The notes beneath the pieces were generated by a model. It did no database searches. It had not been told where the DNA came from and was given only the letters and a program-made list of their open reading frames with translations. Below are positions 57,070 to 64,000 of a stretch of 64,000 bases of DNA, piece after piece; position 1 is the stretch's first letter; the number at the start of each line of letters is the position of its first letter. The stretch comes from an uncultured Pirellulales bacterium (lineage in GTDB: Bacteria > Planctomycetota > Planctomycetia > Pirellulales > Thermoguttaceae), in NCBI GenBank assembly GCA_938015445.1, contig CALLPE010000003.1, positions 62,001 through 126,000 on the forward strand, given 5' to 3'. A program made the translations under genes and the position numbers.

Positions 57070-57705
57070 ATGGCCCAATCGTGCATCGAAAACACGTCAG
57101 GCGTGACAGTGGTAAAGGGGACGCTAGAGGAATTGCTCAACTGGGCGAAGGCGTCGAGCCTCTGGCCGCTGACCTTCGGCACCGCTTGTTGCGCGATCGA
57201 GATGATGTGTGCCGGGGCGGGCCGATTCGACTTGGATCGGTTCGGGGCTGGGGCGTTTCGGGCCAGTCCACGCCAGGCCGACGTGATGATCGTCGCCGGA
57301 ACGGTCAACTACAAGATGGCTAGCCGTGTCCGTCGGCTATACGAAATGATGGCAGAACCGAAATACGTGATTGCCATGGGCGCTTGTGCGATCGGGGGCG
57401 GGCCTTACTGCGAGCATGCTTACAACGTGGTGCGTGGCGTGGACTTGCTCATACCAGTGGACGTTTACGTGCCCGGATGCCCGCCGCGCCCTGAAGCCCT
57501 TTTGGAAGGACTGATGCGCCTGCAAGACAAGATACAACTTGGTCGTGTTAGAGTGGACGAAACTGGACAGCAGCAGCGGCAAGCCGGCGGGTCCGCCGCG
57601 GCCGGTTCTGACCCCCGAATGCACGGTCTGCCGTTGCCGCACCAGACTGGCTACGTACAGGTAGAGGAAAAACCGCTCGTGTTCCGGCATCAACAGTACA
57701 AATGA
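57070..57705 (+). CDS. nuoB: NADH-quinone oxidoreductase subunit B (NuoB-like), isolated
   Basis: A 211-residue protein of the NuoB/PSST family, which carries the N2 [4Fe-4S] cluster in complex I. The core [28 protein letters not shown] holds the paired Cys. The other ligands are in [10 protein letters not shown] and [47 protein letters not shown] is the usual quinone-site region. The last about 50 residues are a polar extension not typical of the family. No other complex I gene is in the window, so this is an isolated copy placed between sufR and sufC. Confidence 0.9.
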   Translation: MAQSCIENTSGVTVVKGTLEELLNWAKASSLWPLTFGTACCAIEMMCAGAGRFDLDRFGAGAFRASPRQADVMIVAGTVNYKMASRVRRLYEMMAEPKYVIAMGACAIGGGPYCEHAYNVVRGVDLLIPVDVYVPGCPPRPEALLEGLMRLQDKIQLGRVRVDETGQQQRQAGGSAAAGSDPRMHGLPLPHQTGYVQVEEKPLVFRHQQYK

Positions 57706-57883
57706 GACGCCGAACGATGTTCCCCAGTGCCCCAGCCTCGGGTCTAGCATGGGGCGTATACGCCTGTTGGGCGGCGGTTTTCATTTCGGTGTAGCAAGTC
57801 GTATTGGGCCGCCCGACCACAGTAACGGCATCGTGCGACATTGATTTTGGGTCGACACATTACAGCAATAAGGACAGAGAAAA

Positions 57884-58693
57884 ATGACCGATGCTTTGGT
57901 GATAGACGATCTGCACGTCAGCGTGTCGGGCAAGCCGATCCTGCGGGGAGTAAGTCTGACGATCCGCCGCGGGGAGATTCACGCGCTGATGGGCCCCAAC
58001 GGCTCCGGCAAGAGCACGCTGGGCTTCGCCGTGATGGGACATCCCGGCTACGAAGTTACCCGGGGCAGCATCTTTCTGGATGGCGCGGACCTGCTGGCGA
58101 TGGAGCCGCACGAGCGCGCCAGGGCGGGGGTGTTTCTGGCCTTTCAGCGCCCGGTGGCCATACCCGGCGTCAAGTTGGCCGATTTCCTGCGGCACGCTGC
58201 CAGCAATATCCGTCGCCCTGAGCGGAAGGAAGGCGAAGAGCTGATCCCCATGCGCCAGTTCCGCAAAGAACTCCAGGAGCAGATGGACACACTGCGAATC
58301 GACCGGGAGTTCGCCCGGCGGTACGTCAACGACGGTTTTTCCGGTGGGGAGATGAAACGCGCCGAGATCCTGCAAATGGCCATTCTGCGGCCGAAGTACG
58401 CGATTCTGGATGAGACCGACAGCGGGCTGGACGTGGATGCCGTTCGCTTGGCCAGCCAGAGTATCGCCCAAATCGGCCACCGCCAGATGGGCATTTTGAT
58501 CATCACGCACCACGAGCAACTGCTGGAGCACAACCAGCCGGACTTCACGCACGTGATGTTGGCTGGGCGGATCGTGGAAAGCGGAGGCCCGGAGCTGGCG
58601 CGCCGACTGCACAAGGAAGGATACGACCACATTCGTGCCGCACATCCCGAGGTCGCCGCCGACGAGCAAGCAATGCTTTCTGCGGCGAAGTGA
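57884..58693 (+). CDS. sufC: Fe-S cluster assembly ATPase SufC
   Basis: A 269-residue ABC-type ATPase that drives the SufBCD scaffold. Motifs: LVIDDLHVSVSGKPILRGV, Walker A GPNGSGKST, Q-loop VFLAFQRPVAIPGV, signature FSGGEMKRAEILQM, Walker B AILDETDSGLDVDAV and switch His in LIITHHEQLL. These match SufC closely, including the LDETDSGLD form of Walker B. The sufB gene follows after about 235 bases. Confidence 0.96.
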   Translation: MTDALVIDDLHVSVSGKPILRGVSLTIRRGEIHALMGPNGSGKSTLGFAVMGHPGYEVTRGSIFLDGADLLAMEPHERARAGVFLAFQRPVAIPGVKLADFLRHAASNIRRPERKEGEELIPMRQFRKELQEQMDTLRIDREFARRYVNDGFSGGEMKRAEILQMAILRPKYAILDETDSGLDVDAVRLASQSIAQIGHRQMGILIITHHEQLLEHNQPDFTHVMLAGRIVESGGPELARRLHKEGYDHIRAAHPEVAADEQAMLSAAK

Positions 58694-58753
58694 CCCACGA
58701 CGCTGCGTTGGTACGGCTGCGTCGGTACGTGGCCACGTAGCCAGGTGGTGGTG

Positions 58754-58787
58754 CAGTCGCAGCGGTGGGGCAGCCGCAGCGGTGGGG
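58754..58787. repeat. 17-bp tandem duplication in the sufC-sufB spacer
   Basis: Units 58754-58770 and 58771-58787 (cagtcgcagcggtgggg and cagccgcagcggtgggg) differ at one base. Confidence 0.85.
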
Positions 58788-58929
58788 CGGCCGGCACGCA
58801 CGGTGTAAACCGGAGGCAGTGGTATGGCCCAAAACAGCAAGCCCAGGTAAGCGCCGAAACACTTGCAGCGGCGGTTACGAAAACTGCTCCAGTACAAAGT
58901 CAAACCCTAGAATCAAGGAACTGACCATC

Positions 58930-60351
58930 ATGGCAACTGATATCCGTGGCAAGCCCAGCGACCGGCACGATCCCATCGGCGAGATCAACAAGTACGATTT
59001 CCACACCGAAGAGCGCTATGTTTACAGAGCCCGAAAGGGTCTGGACGCCGATATAGTGCGCGAGATATCCGAGCTGAAGGGCGAACCGGACTGGATGCGC
59101 AAGTTTCGCTTGGACAGCTTGGAGATATTCCAATCGAAGCCCATGCCGCGCTGGGGTGGGGAAATCAAGGTCGATTTCGACGAAATCTACTACTACGTCA
59201 AACCTACCGACCGACAAGCCGCTTCCTGGGATGAAGTGCCTCCGGAGATCAAGACCACTTTCGATCGGCTGGGCATCCCCGAGGCGGAAAAGAAGTTTCT
59301 GGCCGGAGTGAAGGCCCAATTCGAAAGCGAAGTGGTTTACGGCTCCTTGCGCGAGGAGCTTTCGCGGCTGGGCGTGATTTTCACCGATACCGACACCGCG
59401 GTGCGCCAGCACGGTGAGCTGCTGCGGCGTTACTTCGGCACGATCGTCCCGCCCAGCGATAACAAGTTCGCCGCGCTCAACTCGGCTGTGTGGTCCGGCG
59501 GCTCGTTTGTGTACGTGCCGCCGGGCGTGAAAGTCGAGTTCCCCTTGCAAGCCTACTTTCGCATCAACGCTGCCCAGATCGGCCAGTTCGAGCGAACTTT
59601 GATCATCGTCGATGAAGGGGCACAGGTGCATTACGTCGAAGGCTGCACCGCACCAATGTATTGTACCGAAAGCCTCCACTCTGCTGTGGTGGAAGTCATC
59701 GCCATGCGAGGCTCCCGGGTGCGCTACACGACCATCCAGAACTGGGCCAACAACATCTACACCCTGGTGACCAAACGAGCGGTGGCTTACCAGGACGCCT
59801 TGGTCGAATGGGTAGATGGCAACCTGGGCAGCCGACTGACAATGAAGTATCCGGCCATCTATCTGTTGGAGCCGGGCGCACGGGGCGAGGTCCTTTCGGT
59901 GGCCTTCGCTACTGGTGGTCAGCATCAGGACGCCGGCGCGAAGGCCATCCACTGCGCGCCGAACACTTCCAGCCGCATCGTCTCCAAATCCATTTCCAAG
60001 GGCGGCGGACGCACCAGCTACCGGGGGCTGGTCAAGATCCACAAAGGAGCCAAACAATGCCGGGCCAACGTGGTCTGCGACGCCTTGATACTGGACGAGT
60101 GGAGCCGCAGCGACACTTATCCGTACATCGAAATCGAGGAACAAGACGTCATGGTCGGACACGAGGCCAGCGTGTCGCGAATCGGCGAGGAACAACTGTT
60201 CTACCTGATGAGCCGCGGACTGACCGAACACGAAGCGGCCACCATGATCGTCAACGGCTTCATCGAACCGTTGGTCCGCGAGCTGCCCATGGAATACGCT
60301 ATAGAAATGAACCGCCTGATCGCACTACAGATGGAAGGCACCGTGGGATGA
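58930..60351 (+). CDS. sufB: Fe-S cluster assembly protein SufB
   Basis: A 473-residue scaffold subunit on which Fe-S clusters are built together with SufC and SufD. N-terminal [21 protein letters not shown], middle [18 protein letters not shown] and [22 protein letters not shown] are conserved. [22 protein letters not shown] and [15 protein letters not shown] hold the functional Cys region of Suf[22 protein letters not shown] is the SufD-interface segment. The ATG at 58930 is preferred over the in-frame GTG at 58765, with AAGGAA upstream. Confidence 0.96.
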   Translation: MATDIRGKPSDRHDPIGEINKYDFHTEERYVYRARKGLDADIVREISELKGEPDWMRKFRLDSLEIFQSKPMPRWGGEIKVDFDEIYYYVKPTDRQAASWDEVPPEIKTTFDRLGIPEAEKKFLAGVKAQFESEVVYGSLREELSRLGVIFTDTDTAVRQHGELLRRYFGTIVPPSDNKFAALNSAVWSGGSFVYVPPGVKVEFPLQAYFRINAAQIGQFERTLIIVDEGAQVHYVEGCTAPMYCTESLHSAVVEVIAMRGSRVRYTTIQNWANNIYTLVTKRAVAYQDALVEWVDGNLGSRLTMKYPAIYLLEPGARGEVLSVAFATGGQHQDAGAKAIHCAPNTSSRIVSKSISKGGGRTSYRGLVKIHKGAKQCRANVVCDALILDEWSRSDTYPYIEIEEQDVMVGHEASVSRIGEEQLFYLMSRGLTEHEAATMIVNGFIEPLVRELPMEYAIEMNRLIALQMEGTVG

Positions 60352-60513
60352 ACTAGCAGGGGAAACCCTGGGCCGCCGCCGAGCAGCACGCGTCCTGTGC
60401 CAAGCAATGAGCTTGGCTACAAGCGCCGCGTTCGCGCGGACGAGCGGTTCGGCCCACGTCGTTTTCCTGCAAGCACAACATCGCTTGGCGCAGCAATTCG
60501 ATAATACACAGTA

Positions 60514-60559
60514 TTTCGTAGATATAAAGCAGTACGTTTCGTCGATATAAAGCAGTACG
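60514..60559. repeat. 23-bp tandem duplication abutting the sufD start
   Basis: Units 60514-60536 and 60537-60559 (tttcg(t)(a/c)gatataaagcagtacg) differ at one base. The second ends two bases before the sufD ATG at 60562. It occupies the ribosome-binding region, and no Shine-Dalgarno sequence is visible. Confidence 0.9.
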
Positions 60560-60561
60560 TT

Positions 60562-61896
60562 ATGACAAAAACGCTCACGCCCTCAGCAGCACTTCAGCAG
60601 GGTTTTACCGACGAGGCATTTGCTGCCTTCATCGCCGAACGCAGCGAGCCTGCGTGGCTTACCCAATTGCGCCGGGAGGCTTGGAAGACGTTCCAGCAGA
60701 CGCCGCTGCCCGACCGTTCGCAAGAGGAGTGGAACCGAACCGACATCCGCGCTTTGCGCCTGGAAGACTTCGGTTTGGCACCTGCCGGAGAGCATCCTGG
60801 GGACTTAACGCCGCCGCTATTGGGCGATAGTTTGCAGCCCTGCGGCGAATTGGCCTTAGTCGATTCCGCCTCTGCGATTATCCGCTGGGACGATCAACTG
60901 CAACAACAGGGCGTCTTGTTCGGCACGTTGCAAAAGCTGGTATCGGCGCACGCGGAGTTGCTGCGCCCATATCTGACGAATCCGCTGGTGGACCCGGCAA
61001 CCGACAAGTTCGCCGCGCTGTCGGCCGCTTGCTGGTCCGACGGATGCTTGCTGTACGTGCCTCGCAATGTGAAGCTTTCGCGACCGGTCCACATCCGCTC
61101 GGTGCTAGCCGGCGGCGGTTGCCTGCTGGACCGTGTACTAATCGTGCTGGATGAGGGGGCGGAAGCCACGGTTTTGGCCGAAGCTGCCAGCGCCGATCCG
61201 CAGGCACCTGCCTTGCAATGCGGCACGGTGGAGATTTTCCTCGGGCCGAGAGCGAACCTGCGGTACGTGGGCGTGCAGGACTGGGGAAAGGGCGTTTGGC
61301 ATTTCGCACACCACAAGGCCCGGCTGGGCCGGGAAGCGTCGCTGCGGTGGACCGTTGCTGCGTTGGGCAGTCGGCTGGCCAAGGTCAATCAGCACGTGGT
61401 GCTGGCCGAGCCTGGCGCCAGCGCACAAGTGGATGGCGTGATGTTCGCCGAAGATTCTCAGCATCTGTCGTATCACACGCTTCAGCATCACATGGCCGGC
61501 GGCTGTACCAGCGACCTGCTATATAAGGGAGCCTTGCAGGATCGGGCGCGGATCGTATGGCGCGGGATGATCCGCGTTGACCCCGACGCCCAGAAGACCG
61601 ATGGCTACCAGCGCAACGACAACCTGATGCTCTCTGAGCAAGCGCGCAGCGACTCGATCCCAGGACTGGAAATCATGGCCGACGACGTGAAGTGCTCGCA
61701 CGGCGCAACCACCGGCCGCGTGGACGAGGAGATGATTTTTTACGCTGCCGCCCGGGGATTGACGCGCAAAGAAGCCACACGGCTGATCGTCGCCGGATTC
61801 TTCCAACAGGTGTTCGACCGCATTACAATCGACCAAGTGCGGACGGCGCTGGCGCAAACCATAGCGCGACGGGTGCAGGAGTTTCGCAGCGCTTGA
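60562..61896 (+). CDS. sufD: Fe-S cluster assembly protein SufD
   Basis: A 444-residue SufD, partner of SufB and SufC in the scaffold complex. The N-terminal helical region contains LRREAWKTFQQTPLPDRSQEEWNRTDI. The beta-helix core includes LYVPRNVKLSRPVHIRSVL, DRVLIVLDEGAEATVLAEA and AEDSQHLSYHTLQHHMAG. The C-terminus has MLSEQARSDSIPGLEIMADDVKCSHGAT, with the conserved His, then VDEEMIFYAAARGLTRKEA. Length is normal. The 23-bp duplication directly before the ATG replaces any ribosome-binding site. Confidence 0.95.
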   Translation: MTKTLTPSAALQQGFTDEAFAAFIAERSEPAWLTQLRREAWKTFQQTPLPDRSQEEWNRTDIRALRLEDFGLAPAGEHPGDLTPPLLGDSLQPCGELALVDSASAIIRWDDQLQQQGVLFGTLQKLVSAHAELLRPYLTNPLVDPATDKFAALSAACWSDGCLLYVPRNVKLSRPVHIRSVLAGGGCLLDRVLIVLDEGAEATVLAEAASADPQAPALQCGTVEIFLGPRANLRYVGVQDWGKGVWHFAHHKARLGREASLRWTVAALGSRLAKVNQHVVLAEPGASAQVDGVMFAEDSQHLSYHTLQHHMAGGCTSDLLYKGALQDRARIVWRGMIRVDPDAQKTDGYQRNDNLMLSEQARSDSIPGLEIMADDVKCSHGATTGRVDEEMIFYAAARGLTRKEATRLIVAGFFQQVFDRITIDQVRTALAQTIARRVQEFRSA

Positions 61897-62030
61897 AGTG
61901 GCTCCGAATACCCCGAAAGTGACCGAGCATAGCCCAGCAGATTTCCGCACTGGTCGGATAACCGCCTTGTCTGGTTTAACGACCGACGACTTCTGCCCAC
62001 CGCCGCGCCGATCGAATGGAGCACTGTGAC

Positions 62031-62420
62031 ATGTGGGTGTGTACCACCTGCGGCAACCGGATCGATCATAGCCAGACGATATGCGACAACTGCGGGACGA
62101 ATCAGGCTGGCGAGCGCCAGGCGGATGTAATCCCGGCGGTGCTGGGTCGGCATGTGCATCCACGGCGCGGCTTGGCCTACTTCATCCTCACGGTGGCGGC
62201 TACGCTTTCGGGTGCCGGCTGCGTAGGCTCGGTGTTCATGGCACTGGGGGCACTGATTGCCACCAATTGGCCGGTGGCCCTCGTGCTGGCGCCATTGTGT
62301 TTTGTGGTTTCGGCGGCCATGACGATAGTGTTCCTACGGGTGCGCGATTGGCGGCCGCCAGAAGAGACGGCTCGCCCACCGTCGAGGTGGAAACAAACCG
62401 GTCGGGCGTTTGTGGCTTAG
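62031..62420 (+). CDS. zinc-ribbon membrane protein (small)
   Basis: A 129-residue protein. MWVCTTCGNRIDHSQTICDNCG is a zinc ribbon with two CxxC pairs. Two hydrophobic helices follow, LAYFILTVAATLSGAGCVGSVFMALGAL and VALVLAPLCFVVSAAMTIVFL. GGAGC lies 8 bases before the ATG at 62031; an ATG at 62016 is in frame but less favoured. The function is unknown. Its position between sufD and the ferredoxin gene suggests cotranscription with the Fe-S genes. Confidence 0.75.
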   Translation: MWVCTTCGNRIDHSQTICDNCGTNQAGERQADVIPAVLGRHVHPRRGLAYFILTVAATLSGAGCVGSVFMALGALIATNWPVALVLAPLCFVVSAAMTIVFLRVRDWRPPEETARPPSRWKQTGRAFVA

Positions 62421-62584
62421 AAAATGCCACTGGCGATCTCCGCGGCGAGTTGATTGGAGGGGCTCATCAATGTCAGCTTGCTGCCGGTATTGATACTGCG
62501 ATGTTCGGTGACAACCGATCGATGCTGGCCGCTGACAAACGCATTCTGGAGTTCAGCGAAGTCTATGGTGTGAGGTTAACGAGC

Positions 62585-62905
62585 ATGGACCAGTACGTGC
62601 AAGTGTGTCGTACGACCGATATTCCCGACCCCGGGAAGCAGGTCTTCGAGGTCGCAGGCCGATTCGTGGTGGTTTTCCGCGTCGAAGGTCAGTTCTACGC
62701 ACTGGAGGACGCTTGCAGCCACGACGGCAACCCGTTGGGCGACGGGCGGCTGCATGGCTTCGAAATCGTCTGTCCGCGCCACGGGGCACGATTCGACATT
62801 CGCACCGGCCAGGCATTGTGCATGCCTGCCGTGCGTCCGACGCCGGCATACGACGTTAAAGTCGAAAACGACCATGTGTTTGTTTCCACGAAGCCGAAAC
62901 AATAA
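62585..62905 (+). CDS. Rieske-type ferredoxin
   Basis: A 106-residue protein with a [2Fe-2S] Rieske domain. The two ligand boxes are ACSHDGNPLGDG (C-x-H) and CPRHGARFDI (C-x2-H), and the fold is otherwise that of soluble Rieske ferredoxins such as NirD- or BphF-like proteins. The upstream frame is open to 62081 but overlaps the zinc-ribbon gene and is not conserved, so the ATG at 62585 is chosen. Such ferredoxins are often encoded in suf operons and may donate electrons for cluster assembly; that role is inferred. Confidence 0.9.
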   Translation: MDQYVQVCRTTDIPDPGKQVFEVAGRFVVVFRVEGQFYALEDACSHDGNPLGDGRLHGFEIVCPRHGARFDIRTGQALCMPAVRPTPAYDVKVENDHVFVSTKPKQ

Positions 62906-63263
62906 TCCGAACGCTCGTGCAGGCGTATAACGCAAGTGCTCTGCTGCAAAGTCGGCTGTCGATGGTCTGGCGTAAAGTTTGTTGTGCGTGGTCCGGTGTA
63001 AAGCTTGTTGTCGGTGCTCTGCTGCAAAGTTTTCGTGTAGAGAAAGCGGCAGATTTGCGAGTCGGGGACTTTCGACTGGTCGCACCTGTGTATTCGGGGA
63101 AGTCATCCACCTGTCCTTTGGGAAAAAGCCAACTTTTTAGCGGTTCTACCAAAGCGAAATCGTCTGGTACTCCTTGCCGAGGAAGAAGGCCAGTTTAGCC
63201 TTTTGGCGTCTATTTTTTGTTAGAACGTTTTTGCGGCAAAGTCTGCCGACGTTTGGAGTTCCC
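62906..63263. other. spacer with degenerate 26-bp array upstream of sufT
   Basis: About 360 bases between the ferredoxin and sufT-like genes. The array at 62936-63039 fills the first third. No gene recognised. Confidence 0.5.
62936..63039. repeat. about 26-bp degenerate tandem array (four units)
   Basis: The exact 17-bp word gtgctctgctgcaaagt occurs at 62936-62952 and 63014-63030, 78 bases apart (three periods of 26). Diverged units with ggcgtaaagtttgttg and ggtgtaaagcttgttg lie between them. Confidence 0.75.
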
Positions 63264-63578
63264 ATGCCTATTGCCGAAGAAAATATTTTGGCCGCACTGC
63301 GCCAGGTTGTGGACCCGGAACTGCGGGTAAACGTCGTCGACCTGGGGTTAATCTACGGCGTCGGCGTGGATGAGGCCGATGGCAAGACGAACATCCACGT
63401 ACTGATGACCATGACTTCGCCAGCCTGTCCCTATGCACCGGAACTGATGGCGGAGGTCAAGCAGGTGCTTAGCGCACTGTCGGGCGTTGGCGAAGTGGCC
63501 GTGCAACTGACCCTCAGCCCGCCGTGGACACCCGATCGCATGACCGAGGAAGCCCGAGACGAATTGGGATTTTTCTGA
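63264..63578 (+). CDS. sufT: SufT/MIP18-type Fe-S assembly accessory protein (DUF59)
   Basis: A 104-residue protein of the DUF59/MIP18 family. Signature segments are VVDPELRVNVVDLGLIYGV, MTMTSPACPYAPELMAEV (with the conserved Cys) and VQLTLSPPWTPDRMTEEARDELGF. Members assist maturation of Fe-S proteins and are often the last gene of suf operons, as here. GGAG lies 5 bases before the ATG at 63264; the in-frame start at 63174 is not family-like. No cysteine desulfurase (sufS) or SufU/E gene is present in the window. Confidence 0.9.
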   Translation: MPIAEENILAALRQVVDPELRVNVVDLGLIYGVGVDEADGKTNIHVLMTMTSPACPYAPELMAEVKQVLSALSGVGEVAVQLTLSPPWTPDRMTEEARDELGFF

Positions 63579-63719
63579 CCGTGCGGTCCCTACGTGTCAT
63601 GCAAGCCGTGCGTGCCGTCGGAGGGGCACCCTGACGGAACTCGTCGGCCCGAGCAAAAGACCAAACCCGAAGGAAATCGCCAACCCGAACCATAACGCCT
63701 TGCGCGCGAGGGCTACCCT

Positions 63720-64000
63720 TCAGCCGTAGGCCGATTGCGTCTTGCAAGCCCGGTTGCGGCGTCTGGCGGGCTTTTTTCCGCTGGGATGTTTCTTGGTGGG
63801 TAAATCGTTCGCTTTGCAGCCGCGGGGCGGGTAGTCGATCTCCACTGATTCTTGGTAGGTGTCGTAATCGGTGTTCACCGCCCACAGATCGTGGCCACGG
63901 TCGTGCAAAATGTTTTCGGCCGCCAGTAAGCCCATCAAGATGCTGTGATCCTGGTTATTGTATTTGAACGACCCGTAGCGGCCGATCGGAGTCAGTCCGC
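63720..64000 (-). CDS. FAD-dependent oxidoreductase/amine-oxidase family protein (C-terminal part, runs off right edge)
   Basis: An open frame continues to the window edge and ends at 63720. The visible about 93 residues contain LTPIGRYGSFKYNNQDHS, ILMGLLAAENIL and HDLWAVNTDYDTYQE. This is the C-terminal FAD-binding region of amine-oxidase-like flavoproteins related to UDP-galactopyranose mutase and protoporphyrinogen oxidase. A basic tail (KKHPSGKKPARRRNR) closes it. An internal ATG near 63938 would start too late to be real. It converges on sufT. Confidence 0.75.
   Translation of the reverse strand, partial: GLTPIGRYGSFKYNNQDHSILMGLLAAENILHDRGHDLWAVNTDYDTYQESVEIDYPPRGCKANDLPTKKHPSGKKPARRRNRACKTQSAYG

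Noticed and set aside
62081..62905. Long 274-codon frame including the Rieske protein
   Set aside because: Its first 168 codons overlap the zinc-ribbon gene in another frame and have no conserved features; the Rieske domain begins just after the ATG at 62585.

Overview
The window looks like a chromosomal segment of a planctomycete, most likely in or near the order Pirellulales. This is inferred from gene content only: a formylglycine-type sulfatase, a DUF1080 protein, Tat-exported and cytosolic Gfo/Idh/MocA oxidoreductases, a GH127 enzyme, a YidC carrying an internal PDZ domain, squalene-cyclase-like repeat proteins, and many exported proteins of the kind seen mainly in this phylum. The DNA is GC-rich, genes are often widely spaced, and Shine-Dalgarno sequences are present but not universal. 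No phage, insertion sequence, CRISPR array or rRNA was seen. There is one tRNA gene (Lys, TTT).

Layout. 1-7.5 kb: the start of an exported WD40/TolB-like protein (cut by the left edge), a nitroreductase, a lone groES, a large exported beta-propeller-like protein, a response regulator, a LolD-type ATPase without an adjacent permease, and an exported planctomycete protein. 7.7-12 kb: an exported DUF1080 protein, an exported transglutaminase-like protein and an orphan ABC ATPase. 12.2-20.1 kb: a plus-strand housekeeping block, polA-coaE-rho-ribH-nusB-ftsY. 20.9-29.8 kb (minus): a lone AAA ATPase, a GH127 enzyme, and a three-gene ABC-2 exporter operon. 30.7-34.2 kb: a propeller protein resembling GH43/GH32 enzymes and a Tat-exported oxidoreductase. 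34.5-43.4 kb (minus): yidC, a metallophosphoesterase, asd, a sulfatase, tRNA-Lys and a second oxidoreductase. 43.7-51.8 kb (plus): acylphosphatase, ABC permease, FHA-GAF-PP2C phosphatase, BshB1-like deacetylase, prenyltransferase-fold protein and mnmE. 52-56 kb: a radical SAM/SPASM protein, an exported TPR protein and a zinc-ribbon membrane protein. 56.3-63.6 kb: an iron-sulfur assembly cluster (sufR, nuoB, sufC, sufB, sufD, a zinc-ribbon protein, a Rieske ferredoxin, sufT). The right edge cuts a FAD-dependent oxidoreductase.

The functional themes are glycan use, envelope biogenesis and export, core information processing, and Fe-S cluster assembly. The Fe-S genes form a coherent unit: a probable redox/Fe-S-sensing repressor is followed by the SufBCD scaffold, accessory SufT and two Fe-S proteins. 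No cysteine desulfurase is in the window.

The most unusual signal is a recurrent class of short, usually degenerate tandem duplications (period 17-30 bp, often 21 or 23). They occur in many spacers and also in frame inside genes: a switch-II insertion in MnmE, a linker in the radical SAM/SPASM protein, an 18-bp-period linker in the large propeller protein, and a seven-copy array just past, and in frame with, the stop codon of the TPR protein gene. This looks like a genome-scale minisatellite process and is the best candidate here for something undescribed.
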